Shown here piece by piece: positions 1 through 15,085 of a stretch of DNA of 20,694 bases (the first letter of the stretch is position 1; each line of letters starts with the position of its first letter). Source of the stretch: Pigoraptor vietnamica (lineage: Eukaryota > Opisthokonta > Filasterea); assembly GCA_943704525.1 (NCBI GenBank), contig CALSCQ010001278.1, positions 1 to 20,694 of the forward strand. Direction: 5' to 3'. The translations under genes were made by a program, and so were the position numbers. The notes beneath the pieces are model-generated. The model was not told the DNA's origin and made no database searches. It was given only the letters and a program-made list of their open reading frames with translations.

Positions 1-178
<178 letters not shown>

Positions 179-248
179 CGTTTGTGTTTGTGTATGTGTT
201 TGTGTCTGTGGCATGTGTTTTTATGTCGTGTGCGCGCTTGTGCTTTTT

Positions 249-270
249 GTGTGTGTGTGTGTGTGTGTGC
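249..270. repeat. (GT)11 microsatellite in intron
   Basis: A pure GT run of about 22 bases in a longer GT-rich stretch (180-300). It lies upstream of the CULT-gene acceptor at 392-393 and therefore probably in the same intron as the block at 1-178. I see no coding signal between 179 and 393. Confidence 0.9.
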
Positions 271-393
271 GGGTTTCATGCGTGTGTGTGTCTGGCGTGC
301 TAACATCTGTTGGCATCTTCAATAGTTTGACGAATGCAGTGTATATAGCACGTGATCTCTAATCGCGCCTCTTCGACGCTTGTGTGGGCACAG

Positions 394-1401
394 ATCGTGC
401 GGTGCGTATGTCACTTCGCCAGAGTACTTCCACCACGTGCAATCGCCGCTTTCTCAGTCGACGCGGACGACGCGACTCTTGGGAAAGGACGTTCTCGTGC
501 AGCGATTAATCAACCCTTATGTAAGTGGCGACACCATCACCCTTCAGCCGACACTGTCTTATTGGTACACGCTATTCGAGCTGTACCATAGATAGACTTG
601 CACCGACGCGTGCACTGGCGAGTACACCCATTCACGCACATACAGCCGGCACACATGCACGTGAACGCACGCGTGTGAATATCGCGCATGCGGTCTTATA
701 ACGCTGCTTGAATTGGGAATGTATTTGTCAGTGCAGCCTGTTGACAGACCTTTTGTTTTTCGCGCAGTTTTATGAGTTTGATGTCTTGACCGTGACGCAA
801 GCGACCGGCATCCGTGTCGGGAAGCACGTGCCCGATTCATCCTGGTGAGTTACCCTCCCGTGTGTTTGTGGCCGATCTGCTCTGCTTTTGTACCAGGGTG
901 CGACTCACGGGGGCGCGTGTTTTCGCTGCATGCATCCGCATTCGCGTCTGCGTTCTTTTAGCCCACGTGACTTCTGTGGCTTGTAAGGACAATTGTCGTG
1001 ATGCATGCATCCGTAGTTCTTCAAGCCCACGTGACTTCTGTGGCTTGTAAGGACAATTGTCGTGTTGCATGCATCCGTCAGATTCGCGTCTGCGTTCTTC
1101 AAGCTCACGTGACTTTTTTTTCTGCACAGGTTTCCACACCACTCTTGGCAAATATTGACGTGTTCGAAGTGCGAGGAACATATTGGCTGGGAGTACCGAA
1201 AACAGGTCAGTGTGTGTTGTGAAAGGACGAAAGAGTGTCCGGCAAAATGGTGACTGTGGGTTGAGCTGTTTATTCTCCTTTTAGGACGCCGAGTCCTCGT
1301 CGTTTGCGGGCATCGTCCTCGACTCGGTGCAGGAGAAAGTGACGACGCGGTTGGGGATGTTCACGGCCGTGCGCCATTCGAACATCACAGTGCGAGCATA
1401 A
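394..1401 (+). CDS. CULT-domain (cereblon-like) protein, 3' four exons; 5' end outside window
   Basis: Exons 394-520, 768-844, 1130-1205 and 1285-1401 join in frame to about 131 residues ending at TAA. What is seen: a Cys-Gly (SCGAYVT) at the first exon, then INPY, then FYEFDVLTVTQA, SSWFPHHSW, a second CxxC in LTCSKCEEHIGWEY, and a short FAGIVLDSV tail. This matches the order of the CULT domain of cereblon: zinc-binding CxxC, NP(H)G, a beta strand, then the tri-tryptophan cage (W in SWF, W in HSW, W in GWEY) around the second CxxC. The first Cys of the first CxxC would lie in the previous, unseen exon. In cereblon this domain binds thalidomide-type ligands and C-terminal cyclic-imide degrons and serves as substrate receptor of CUL4-DDB1. 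Whether a LON domain precedes it cannot be seen; a stand-alone CULT protein is the alternative. Donors are GTAAGT, GTGAGT and GTCAGT. Confidence 0.88.
927..1116 (+). repeat. Three-copy tandem repeat in CULT-gene intron, each with CACGTGAC
   Basis: Copies begin at TGCATGCATCCG at 927, 1002 and 1066, so the spacing is 75 and then 64 bases. Each copy runs through a TTCTT(C/T)(A/T)AG-like stretch into C(C/T)CACGTGAC; copies 1 and 2 continue with TTCTGTGGCTTGTAAGGACAATTGTCGTG. The middle copy lacks the ATTCGCGTCTGCG segment of copies 1 and 3. The third copy breaks into the pyrimidine tract and acceptor of the next exon (AG at 1128-1129). The whole array sits within the 845-1129 intron. Confidence 0.9.
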
Positions 1402-2051
1402 CTGTCTGCATATGTATTGATGCGTACTGACCCACTGAATCCGCGCCGAATTTGGTGTCACCGCAATCGCTCTGTCAGTCTGAAGTGAGTCGATGGGTGT
1501 ATTCAACCCGTATTGCTGCCACGAACTGAGGTCTCTGTCTATATTGGCGTCGAGGGGACACACCTCAGCTGAGCCCGAGAACGCTGTCGGCAGAGAGTGA
1601 GGCACGGCCGTCAGTAATCTGCTAGAGCCCTTGCTGTGGTGGGCGAGAAGTGGAATAGTTGTCCAGACATCCTATTTCTGGGATCGCATGCGTTGCTATT
1701 TTTACCGCCCAATCAGTGGGATCAGCAGTGGACGTGGACACATCAACACGCACAGTCACGCACACACACACACAGTCACGCGCACCCACAAAGAAAGGGT
1801 CGCACATTCGCTGCCGCACGTTCGCCTCGGAGACGGCTTCGGCACACGTGCCCTCCGGTGACCGTTCCGTTAATTGGACGCGTGGAACTTAAGCGCGGGG
1901 ATTACCCCCAGGAAGCGCATCCAAATTCATCGGGTGCCGCAATGTTCTCTCGCCGCAAAGCTGGAAATCGACCTCGATTTGTCTGAAAGGGCAAGGACTT
2001 TGAACTCTGATAGACATATTCATTCCGCGTTATTACAACGCAACTCGGAGA
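1402..2051. other. Spacer between CULT gene and START gene, with a short CA run
   Basis: 650 bases between the TAA of the CULT gene and the ATG of the START gene. It holds a short (CA)n tract around 1760-1774 flanked by two copies of a CAGTCACGC-like word, and nothing I can call a TATA box or poly(A) signal. Open frames around 1630-1990 on both strands are short, mutually overlapping and show no recognisable protein pattern. It presumably contains the 3' UTR of the first gene and the promoter of the second. Confidence 0.6.
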
Positions 2052-7161
<5,110 letters not shown>

Positions 7162-7495
7162 TGAGCTGCAAAAATACAGAGTGCGAGAAAGTGTAACAAG
7201 TTGTAACAGCGGACACCTCCCAATTTCTGCTTGTCACATTTTGACAGGAATGTAACTATTAATGGAATTAATGATCTATATTATGCTTTATAAGGAAAAT
7301 GATGACTGGCTGGAATGCAATGTGTTGGAATGTGCCGTACTGGACCTTCGGGCCGATTGAATTGAAACTGTGCGAAAATTCCTCACAATCGCCGCACTCA
7401 ATTTCAATCCTCTGGTCCTGGGGGCAACGTTCCGAGAGTTTTCAGCCAGGCGTTTCACACGGCAACGAACGGGCGTTGCCTCGTTTCAGGCGCTG

Positions 7496-7530
<35 letters not shown>

Positions 7531-7884
7531 TGTGCACTGGAGCCTATGTGCCTGCGAGTGTGCCAGTGTGTGAGAGTCCGTGTGCGTGTGTGGAGTTTCG
7601 AAGTCGTTTGAATTCCCTCCTCGTTATCAACGTCGAACGTTGTATTGACGCATTTCCCAGTCGTTTTAGTTTGAATCAGCCATGATTTGTGTGTGAAACT
7701 CTTCACACGTACCTCTCATTTCTACCGCTCGTCCTTCCTCGGGAGAGGAGACGACGCGTTTCAGTGCGTCGCTCGCTTGGAAGCAGCGACACGACTCCTA
7801 TTCGCACTCGAACCGCCATCTCCTTAACTCTCCCTTCGTTCATCTCTTAATTGTGAGAACAACTTTTTATCGTGCGTGTGTGAC
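7162..7884. other. Spacer between START and WD40 genes; AT-rich 3' region and (TG)14
   Basis: Just after the TAG of the START gene comes the most AT-rich stretch in this part of the window (about 7190-7310), including ATTAATGGAATTAATGATC and TTTATAAGG, plausible 3' end-formation sequence although no AATAAA is present. A (TG)n run lies at about 7500-7527. The last 150 bases before the WD40 ATG are pyrimidine-rich, with no obvious TATA element. I see no gene. Confidence 0.65.
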
Positions 7885-10800
7885 ATGGAAGTCGATTCGC
7901 AATCATGGGCGCCCAACATGAACGGGGCCGCCGCAACTGCGGACGATGCGTCGCACGGTGTGGGCCCTCGTCGTCGGCATCCGCGATCGTATCGGTCGAT
8001 CCACTCGGCCCTTGGGGTGCGAGACAGTCTGTTTCACGCGGGCGCTCGCCGTCGGTTTGTATCGGAGGCGAAGAGGCAGTTGGCGGGGGATCTTCGCGTG
8101 GAGTGGACGCTGTCGGAGGTTGATGGCAATGGATGCCTGTTCCACGTCGCGTACAACCACGACGGGTCGCTCCTCGGAACGACAAAGTGTGAGTGGGCTT
8201 GTCGAGTTGGGGGGATCTCATGGTGCGCTGTCAGTGAATCCATGTGCGTGTGTGGAAGGCAAAGTGTGGGTGGGCTTGTCGAGTTGGCGATCTTATTGTG
8301 TGCTGTCAGTGAATCCATGTGCGTGTGTGGAACAACAACGTGTGAGAGCGGCGCTTGTCGAGTTGGCGATTACTTTGCGCTGTCAGTGAGTCCATGTGCG
8401 TACGGCACATTGTGTGTGTTGTTGTAGAGTGGCTTGTGCGATTGGGCTCGGCTGGCAGAGTGTCGTTGCGTGGTATTGACTCGTCTCGCGTTATTCTCCA
8501 CTGTGCATCGCAGCCAAATTCGTGCAGATCGTCGACCCCTTCAACGGACGTCTCCTTCACACGCTGAGCGACCACAAGGAAATCGTGACGTCAATGGCGT
8601 GGTTCAACGAGCCTTCCCAACAAGCGCACGCTTCCACTTGCGAGGGCGCGTGTGCGGACGACATGGATTGCGACGCGGGCGCCGCCGGTGCTCACGGAGC
8701 GTTCTTCTACACGAGCTCGTTGGACCGCACGATTAAGCTGTGGGGCGGCTTCCGATGCATCGCGACGTACACGGAGCATCCGGACTGGGTGCGGTGTCTG
8801 AACGTGGCACCGGACAACGCGACCCTTCTCAGCGGATGTGTGTCGGCGACAATATGCGCGTGGGACGTTGCGACCGGGACGGTGGGTGCGCCTATGTCGG
8901 ACGTGATGAGTTGTGTTCTCGAATGTTGCAGACGCGTAAGAGTGTCGGCACGTGATGTTCCTGCATGCAAATATGTATGCACTCTCTCACTTCAAACATG
9001 CCTGTGTGCACTATTCTAACAGTGTACGTTCTCCATCTTGGCTCGACCTGCATGCGTTGCAACCCGACGTGCTTGTGCCTCCTTCTCACGCGCGCAATTG
9101 GTACCGCAGCTTCGCTTTCGCATCCCCAAGAGCCACGAGTCCTCGCACGAACTCAACACGATCAATGGTCTCCGATTCTCACCGGCCGATCGGAACGTGT
9201 TTGTCAGCGGCGCACGAAACGGGACCATCAAACTGTGGGACAGGTAAGCTGCACCTCACGTGACCGAATGATTGTGCCTCTCCCTGTCTATTGAACTGAG
9301 GTCTCTGTGTGTGCACATGCACGTGTCAGCTTGGGCTTTCGTGGGTGTGGCGGTTTGTCTTATATTCATGCTTTGAGCTGAAGCTTTTTATATTCTCCCT
9401 CGACAGCCGCTCCATTCCCACGCCCACGTCATCCATCCAGGCGCACAACTTCAAGCTCAACACGGTGCTCTTCAATAGGACCGGCGAACAGCTGCTGTCG
9501 AGTGAGTCCTCTTTAGCATCCCTCAGTGTCTCTATTTCCAGCCCTCTCCCCCCTTCCCCCCCATCACTCGTTCCCTGTCGTCTCAAGTTTGCGATGTTCC
9601 GTGCTCACGTGAGCCCCTTTGTAACAGGCGGTCGAGACGGGTGCATTCGTCTATGGGACACTCGGTGCATGCGCAACACGTGAGTGCCTTGCCTTCTTGC
9701 TGAACGTATTTTCGCACCTGTCCATTCCCATATGTTTATATATGAAGCGACTCGTCTGAAAACGGCCCCTAAATGTGCGTGATCTTTTATCTTTCACGCC
9801 GTCGCACAGGGACCAAGTGGGTTCGTGCCTGGCCGAGTACTCTGGTCACGTGTGCGACCGATACAACATCACCGCCGCGTTCTATAACGACGAGCGACAA
9901 ATTGTCACAGGTTGGTTATGCGCTTCATATTATGTGCGCGCGCGCGCAAAAAACAAACACACACACACACACAGCATTTTCCAACTCTGCCTGTCCAGCC
10001 AACTCGCCCTTCGTTATGCTCCCTTCCCCTGCTGACCGAATGTATATGCACGCACTCGCAGGCTCTGAAGACGGCTCCGTGTGGATCTATGACATCGCCA
10101 CGCGCGAGACGGTCGCTCGTCTCAACGGCACACCAAACACAGTCGTCCACATTGCGCAACCAGCGCCGGACTGCAGCGCAAGCCCGCTGAGCATCGCAAC
10201 CAGCACTCTCCAATCGGTAGGTCGCTTGTCTGTGCTGTGTATGTCGTTTGTAGTGCAGCAGATGTGCTCCCTCTCCTCAGTATGAGCGCGCGTACAGACC
10301 ATCCACTCAACTCCATCTCCTCCTACTTGTGTGCTGCAGGGTGACATCTCGTTGTGGAGGCCGCTGCGGTCGACCCCCGACGAGAGCGAGCGGCCTTCCC
10401 GGAGCCCAAGTGTCGCGCGAATGGACACGCCGAGCACACCGTCAATGCGATCGGGCGATGAGGCGCACACGGGTCGCCGCCGTGCGATGACGGAGGGCAA
10501 TGTCGAGTTGGTGAGCACTTGCGGACAGGCCGTTTCTTTCGTGCAGTATCACGCGCGTGGGTAGTATGCAAGTGCCCATGTGTGCTTGTGCTGGCCGTTG
10601 CACTCTTTGCTGCGTGCAATATCGGATGCGCAGATAGTATGGGTTCGTGTGCTAATTGCCACTGTCACGCACTCAGGACGCTGCGAGGGCCGGCCGCCTC
10701 ATTTTGGAGGCATTCATTCGTCGACACGGAGAGCGCGTGATGAATGTGAGTTGTGTGCCTGTTGCAGCGATTGCTGGGACGTATCTGCGCACGTTCGCAG

Positions 10801-12143
10801 TGACGACATAGGCGCATCAATGCACTCATCAATTTTTTCTGTCTTCCAGCTCTTTCATCGCTACAGCACGGACGCCGCCAATTCCCATCCCCGTTCCGTC
10901 CCGGAGCTCTTGCGGCGTGCGCGGCAGGATGCCGTGTCGGCGGACGACCTTGGACAAGTGAGTATAGTCGTGCCAGCGATTTCTTATAGTCACTGTGCCT
11001 CCTTATGGGAGTGTGCACATCGCTTTCGGGGCCCGTTCTATTTCATTTCGGATGCTGAACGACGCCCTCGCCGTGCAGGTCACTCTCGTCGAGGAAATGA
11101 TGCGGGACTTTTTCGAATCGTTTCGAACCTTCGCGACCGAGCAGCGGCAGCTCGCACACCAACGCGCAGAGGCCGAACTCGCCCGCGCTGCCGTCGAACG
11201 TAACGCCGAACGACGTCCCTCCGCCGCCGAAGAACTGGGCCGCCTCACCCCCGAAGTCGGGGCGCGGGCGGGAGAGAACACTCGCCACGCAGAGTGGCGT
11301 GCGTCGGTGCAGAGGTCGTTGGGACACATGCGACGAGACTCGATTGGAAGGAGGGATCCCGTGCAGCGCCGCCTCAGGATGCCGCTCGTCCGATCTCGGT
11401 CGTCGCCCGCGACCCCACTCGGCGCGCTGATGCGGCAGTCGTCGTCTTCGGCGCCGATGGAGCTCGAGGGAGGGACGCATGCGCCCTCTTTCCAGTTTGC
11501 GGCGAACCACCCCGCCGTTGCCCTTCCGCCGTCCGACCTTACACTCGGGTTGGGGGGAGTGCCCTCTGCGCATGGTTTCGCCGCCGAGTCTGCCTGCGCG
11601 CAGGACGCCGTTAACAGCGCGCACTCGAGCGGCGCTTCGTCTCCGCCGAGCGACGCGGAAGTTTTCGCGAGCAGTTTTGGGGGGATCGCCGCGCTGGGCG
11701 GGCAGGCGGAATGCACCCCGTCAACGACGCAATCAGCGGCGGACGACGTGGTCTGCCACAACCAACCGCACTTTGCGCCGCAGTGGTCGACGCAGCCGCC
11801 GACTTCGACGTCGCAGCCGTTTTCATTTGCGTCGGCTGACGGCAGCTCTTGGGTGACGACTGCGGCGACCCCCGCTGAATCCGTTCAGTTTCAACGCGGC
11901 TTGCAACGCCCGGATATTGCCCGGTCCATGTCCGTGGATGCCCCCGACAACCGTACCGACGGAGGCGCGACCGGGTTTTGCTTTCAAGGCGCGCTCGGAC
12001 TTCCGCAGTCGCAGCCCGTCCGTCATCACTCTGCGCTCGATTTCCCGCCGTTCGGCGCCAACAACGCCCAAGGGACAATGGGTGCGGGCTCAGCGGGCGT
12101 GATCGATTCGCCCGTAATGCCCGCGTCAATGGACCTCTCTTGA
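7885..12143 (+). CDS. Seven-bladed WD40 protein with DWD box, DCAF-like
   Basis: Eleven exons join in phase to 873 residues: 7885-8188, 8514-8881, 9110-9243, 9407-9501, 9628-9679, 9810-9910, 10062-10216, 10340-10510, 10677-10745, 10850-10957, 11079-12143 (TGA). Seven blades end at about residues 110 (KFVQIVD), 176 (TIKLWGG), 220 (TICAWDV), 268 (TIKLWDR), 313 (CIRLWDTR), 361 (SVWIYDI) and 409 (ISLWRP). Blade 5 contains LLSSGRDGCIRLWDTR, which fits the 16-residue DWD box ending W-D-x-R of DDB1-binding receptors. This suggests a CUL4-DDB1 substrate receptor, perhaps near DCAF10, but the orthology is not proved. A charged helical stretch (about 461-590, including FFESFRTFATEQRQLAHQRA) follows the propeller. 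Residues about 600-873 are low-complexity, rich in Ser, Pro and Ala, with several R-x-x-S sites. The start is the first ATG in frame upstream of the propeller. Confidence 0.88.
8182..8440 (+). repeat. Tandem repeat spanning the first splice donor of the WD40 gene
   Basis: The core CTTGTCGAGTTGG recurs at 8198, 8275 and 8354, with a decayed fourth copy at 8433 (CTTGTGCGATTGG); periods are 77, 79 and 79 bases. Each unit also carries CTGTCAGTGARTCCATGTGC. The unit start copies the exon-intron junction: ACAAAGT-GTGAGTGGG (real donor, cut after 8188), then GCAAAGT-GTGGGTGGG, then CAACGT-GTGAGAGCG. The intron thus contains look-alike donors downstream of the real one. The array fills most of the 8189-8513 intron. 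Confidence 0.9.
9941..9973. repeat. Short (GC)5 and (CA)n tracts in WD40-gene intron
   Basis: GTGCGCGCGCGC, then AAAAAACAAACACACACACACACACA, in the 9911-10061 intron. This is a small example of the same microsatellite types found in the other introns of the window. Confidence 0.85.
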
Positions 12144-12846
12144 CCTCCGTTGCCTTCGCCACTCCTGTTGTGATTTTTCCGTCTGTGAAAGCCTGAAAGA
12201 ATACAGGAGAATGGCGCAATTCCTCGTCGTATTTTTTCTATCGGGACTTCGAACGTGCTTTCGGCAGGCGATCTCATTCACTTCAACAGAGGCCGGCGAG
12301 CCAGGCATTAGGCAAATATGTTGTGATGGTGACTAACTGGCAGCGCGCGACCTGCTTACGACGCCTGAACTAGTGTTTATACATTTGAATGTACGCAATG
12401 CAGCGACGGCGCGCAAATACGCGTGAGATAACGAGGCACCGTCGACAAGTTCGCTCGGTCCGTCAGGCCGGCTGTCGCCGCCCCGGCCGCAGCGGGGATC
12501 ACGGTCGGCAGAACTTCGGACCGGCCGGCCGCCCGGCGCGATGTTGGTTCGGCGTGGTCGGCGTGGTTTACCAGGTGCTGTTGATGCCGGACTGTGATGG
12601 CTTGTCTGGGCCGCGTGTAGGCTGACCTGTGGCGGCTCCCGCCAGCTGGGACTGACTGGCACTGGTCGGGCTGTTGCGGTCACACTGGCATATTTCGCTT
12701 GGCTGGAGGCCGGCGAGCGCCTGCTTGACGTGTTGCCCACAGCCAGCCCATGTGGCCTTGGAGCAGCGAGGACACTGCACGCGGCGGCACATTCTTGCAC
12801 GTGGCAGGCAGCGGCGGGGAGAACGTTCGGTCGGCCTAGCTGAGTC

Positions 12847-12949
12847 GGCCGAACTGAGACGACTTTCGAACTGAACTTACGGATCAGTGAGAGTCGGCTG
12901 AGTCTGACTGGCAGAGTTGCGGATCACGTTCAGTGAGTGCAGTTCGGCC
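12847..12949. repeat. 10-bp perfect inverted repeat with 83-base loop
   Basis: GGCCGAACTG at 12847-12856 is the exact reverse complement of CAGTTCGGCC at 12940-12949. The loop contains near-direct repeats CGGATCAGTGAGAG and CGGATCACGTTCAGTGAG. Function unknown. Confidence 0.75.
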
Positions 12950-12968
12950 AGCAGATCGGCATCAGTGG

Positions 12969-13040
12969 TAATATATATATATAATATATATGTGTGTGCC
13001 GGTGTGTGTGTGTGTCGGTCAGGTGTGTGTGTGTGTGCGC

Positions 13041-13123
<83 letters not shown>
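12969..13123. repeat. (AT)n, (TG)n-(CG)n-(GT)n compound microsatellite
   Basis: An AT run at about 12969-12991 is followed by TG-rich sequence, then TG at 13023-13037, alternating CG at about 13037-13055 and an uninterrupted GT run to 13123. It is intergenic, upstream of the RNase H gene. The CG core with GT flanks repeats the pattern at 6068-6174. Confidence 0.95.
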
Positions 13124-13124
<1 letters not shown>

Positions 13125-13536
13125 TTCTCGCGCTGCGCGAGGTCGTATGCCCGCCATGTGCGGAGTTGAATAGGCCTGGGGCGTTGTCAGCAGAAATCGC
13201 AGTCACGCCACTCGTCACCCGGTTGCGTGACCGGAAATTTTCAAATAACTCCGGTGCGCTGGCCATAGTGAATGAATGGTGACATGTCACCAGCCACCCG
13301 GACAAAAGTGACGAGATTTTTCCGGGATTGTGCAGCCGACGCCCAATGAGCAGGCTGCCTTGCTCTCGGGCGAACGAGAAATTCCTTCGCCACCGCTTTC
13401 GTCAGCGCCGGCACACTCATCTGTGTTCATCGAGCTTGGTCTCGTCACGCCGACCGCCCGGACCGAACGCAGTTGCGGGACGCACACTGCGGCCTGAGCC
13501 CGATCAGCAGTCACTCGTGCGAACCGGCTAACTTCC

Positions 13537-13567
13537 GCCGGCAGTTATCTGCCGGCAGCTTTTTTTT
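13537..13567 (+). other. Perfect hairpin followed by eight T
   Basis: GCCGGCAG (13537-13544), loop TTAT, CTGCCGGC (13549-13556), then AGC and T8 at 13560-13567. It ends 79 bases before the ATG of the RNase H gene. In bacteria this would be read as an intrinsic terminator. In a eukaryote, the T run could end a Pol III transcript or the hairpin could lie in a 5' UTR. I see no convincing Pol III internal promoter upstream, so the role is open. Confidence 0.7.
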
Positions 13568-13646
13568 CACATCTCAGCAATACGACCACCCGGCCGACTG
13601 GCGTCACGGGCACTGGCTGAGGCCGGTCAGACCTATTCAGTCGGAG

Positions 13647-15085
13647 ATGGCGTCGCGTCCTTCACATACCCTATACTTTGATGGCGCCTGCCAGGGTAAC
13701 CCGGGCCCAGCGGCATGGGCGGCCGTGATTTTAAACAGGTCAGTGTGTGTGCGAACTGCCGGCCGGGCACTGCCCTAACGGCAGGCCATACGTTTGCCAA
13801 TCGGACTTAGTTGGAGATAACCCGGGCGCATCATTCTTCGTTGTCGGCGCTTGTTGCAAGATCACTCGTGCTGATCAAAAGCCGTGTTTCACATAGTAAA
13901 TAGGCTCAGTGCTGTCTCATTAGTGGCGTTCCTTGACATCTTTGTGGCGTCAGTCGACGAATTGCTTACACCCGGCCCTACTTCGGCCCACTATATGCTT
14001 GCGTGCAGTAATGCCGAGGAAGTGTGGGCCGCAAGCGGCATGCTGCCGGGGGACCAGGAGACGAGCAACAGGGCGGAGTACTGGGGCCTCCTCAACGGCC
14101 TTCGCGCGGCGGAGAGGCGGAAATTGTCGGGACTTGCGTGGGTTCCGGCAGTGACTGTACGCTAACGCCGGATTGTCGGTACACACTCACTGGCAGTGTC
14201 ACTGACAGCGGCGGAGCATGTTAGTAGTTCGTTTATCAGTTGTTGTACGCCCATGCATTTGAAATGTGCGACCCGCCGGGACTGGTGCGGACTCAGTGAG
14301 CAGCCTGCCCACTTACGCCGATCCTGTACGCGCGTTGCCTCGTGACGGAGCTTAGCAATCTTCTCTCTAATGTGCCACGTGCATGCTTCCACCGCAGCGT
14401 GCGCGGCGACTCCGAGCTTGTCATTCGCCAACTCATCGGCGAATACAGGACAATCGACGCGCAGCTCATGCCCCTCAACTTGGAAGCGCGCGACCTCCTG
14501 CATCGCCTCGCCACGACGGAGGTCGCGCACGTGCCACGCGAAGATAACCGAGTGGCGGACGGTTATGCCGCGGCTGCGCTTGCCGTCGGTGTTCGCCGGC
14601 GTTCGCAGCAACCGCTGCCGTACATGGGTAGGCAGCTTGAGGTCGGAATGACAACGAAGGTCGTGCTGAACGGAATCGTTGCCACGGAGGCGCTCGTCTC
14701 CACCGGCACGCGCCGCACGTTCATCTCGACCGTCCTCGCGGACGAAATCGGCGTCGCGCGTGAGATGGTCCCCGCGCCCCGCAGCGCTGTCGAGAGGGGC
14801 ATTCTCGGGTTCGTGCGGTTCCACGCGGAGCTCGGCGGGCACCAGATGCTTGTGGACGCGGCCGTACGCGTGTCGCAGACGGTCCACTTCCTCCTTGGAG
14901 CCGACTTTATCCGCCGCCACATGCCCGCACTGATGGATCTTTCGAAGTGGGGGCCCAGCGGCGAACACACCAACGTCACGGACGGCGCGACGACGTGGCC
15001 GTGTCCAACGCAGGAGGGCTTCACAGGCGTTGCGCCTGGCGAGGGGGTCCGTATCGTTCCCGCCATGATGTGGGCGGAAGAGTAG
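13647..15085 (+). CDS. RNase H domain fused to retropepsin-like domain with catalytic Asp replaced
   Basis: Three exons, 13647-13738, 14009-14137 and 14398-15085 (TAG), give 302 residues in phase. Residues about 7-130 are a type I-like RNase H: TLYFDGACQGNPGPAAW, then SNRAEYWGLLNGLRAA, then VRGDSELVIRQL, then PREDNRVADGY. All four catalytic acids (D of FDGA, E of NRAE, D of GDSE, D of VAD) are present, so RNA cleavage in RNA/DNA hybrids is plausible. Residues about 150-260 resemble a retropepsin of retroelement type: a strand with VVLNGIVATEALVSTGTRRT, FIS, and later FLLGADFI. The usual D-(T/S)-G-A is S-T-G-T here, so proteolysis should be lost. No reverse transcriptase, integrase or LTR is seen nearby. 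The domain order (RNase H before protease) differs from Ty3 elements, where protease comes first. This points to a domesticated chimera. The 5' neighbour is a hairpin plus T8. Confidence 0.88.

Larger units (their letters stand above)
12144..13646. other. 1.5-kb spacer between WD40 and RNase H genes
   Basis: I find no protein-coding exon here with recognisable sequence. 12144-12400 is probably the 3' flank of the WD40 gene. 12430-12560 is very GC-rich with CCGGCC words. 12800-12960 and 13440-13640 are full of short inverted and direct repeats built from GGCCG, CAGTG and ACTGGCAG words. Microsatellites occupy about 12969-13123. Open frames on either strand are compositionally simple. A structured non-coding RNA is possible but unproved. 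Confidence 0.5.

Noticed and set aside
927-1116. Could the spaced repeats be a CRISPR array?
   Set aside because: The repeats are contiguous imperfect tandem copies without unique spacers and lie in a eukaryotic intron.
11003-11761. 252-codon minus-strand open frame opposite the WD40 protein tail
   Set aside because: It is the antisense shadow of a Ser/Ala/Pro-rich coding region and has no splice or motif support.
13537-13567. Bacterial Rho-independent terminator
   Set aside because: The shape fits, but the surrounding genes are spliced and eukaryotic. It is kept only as a hairpin of unknown role.
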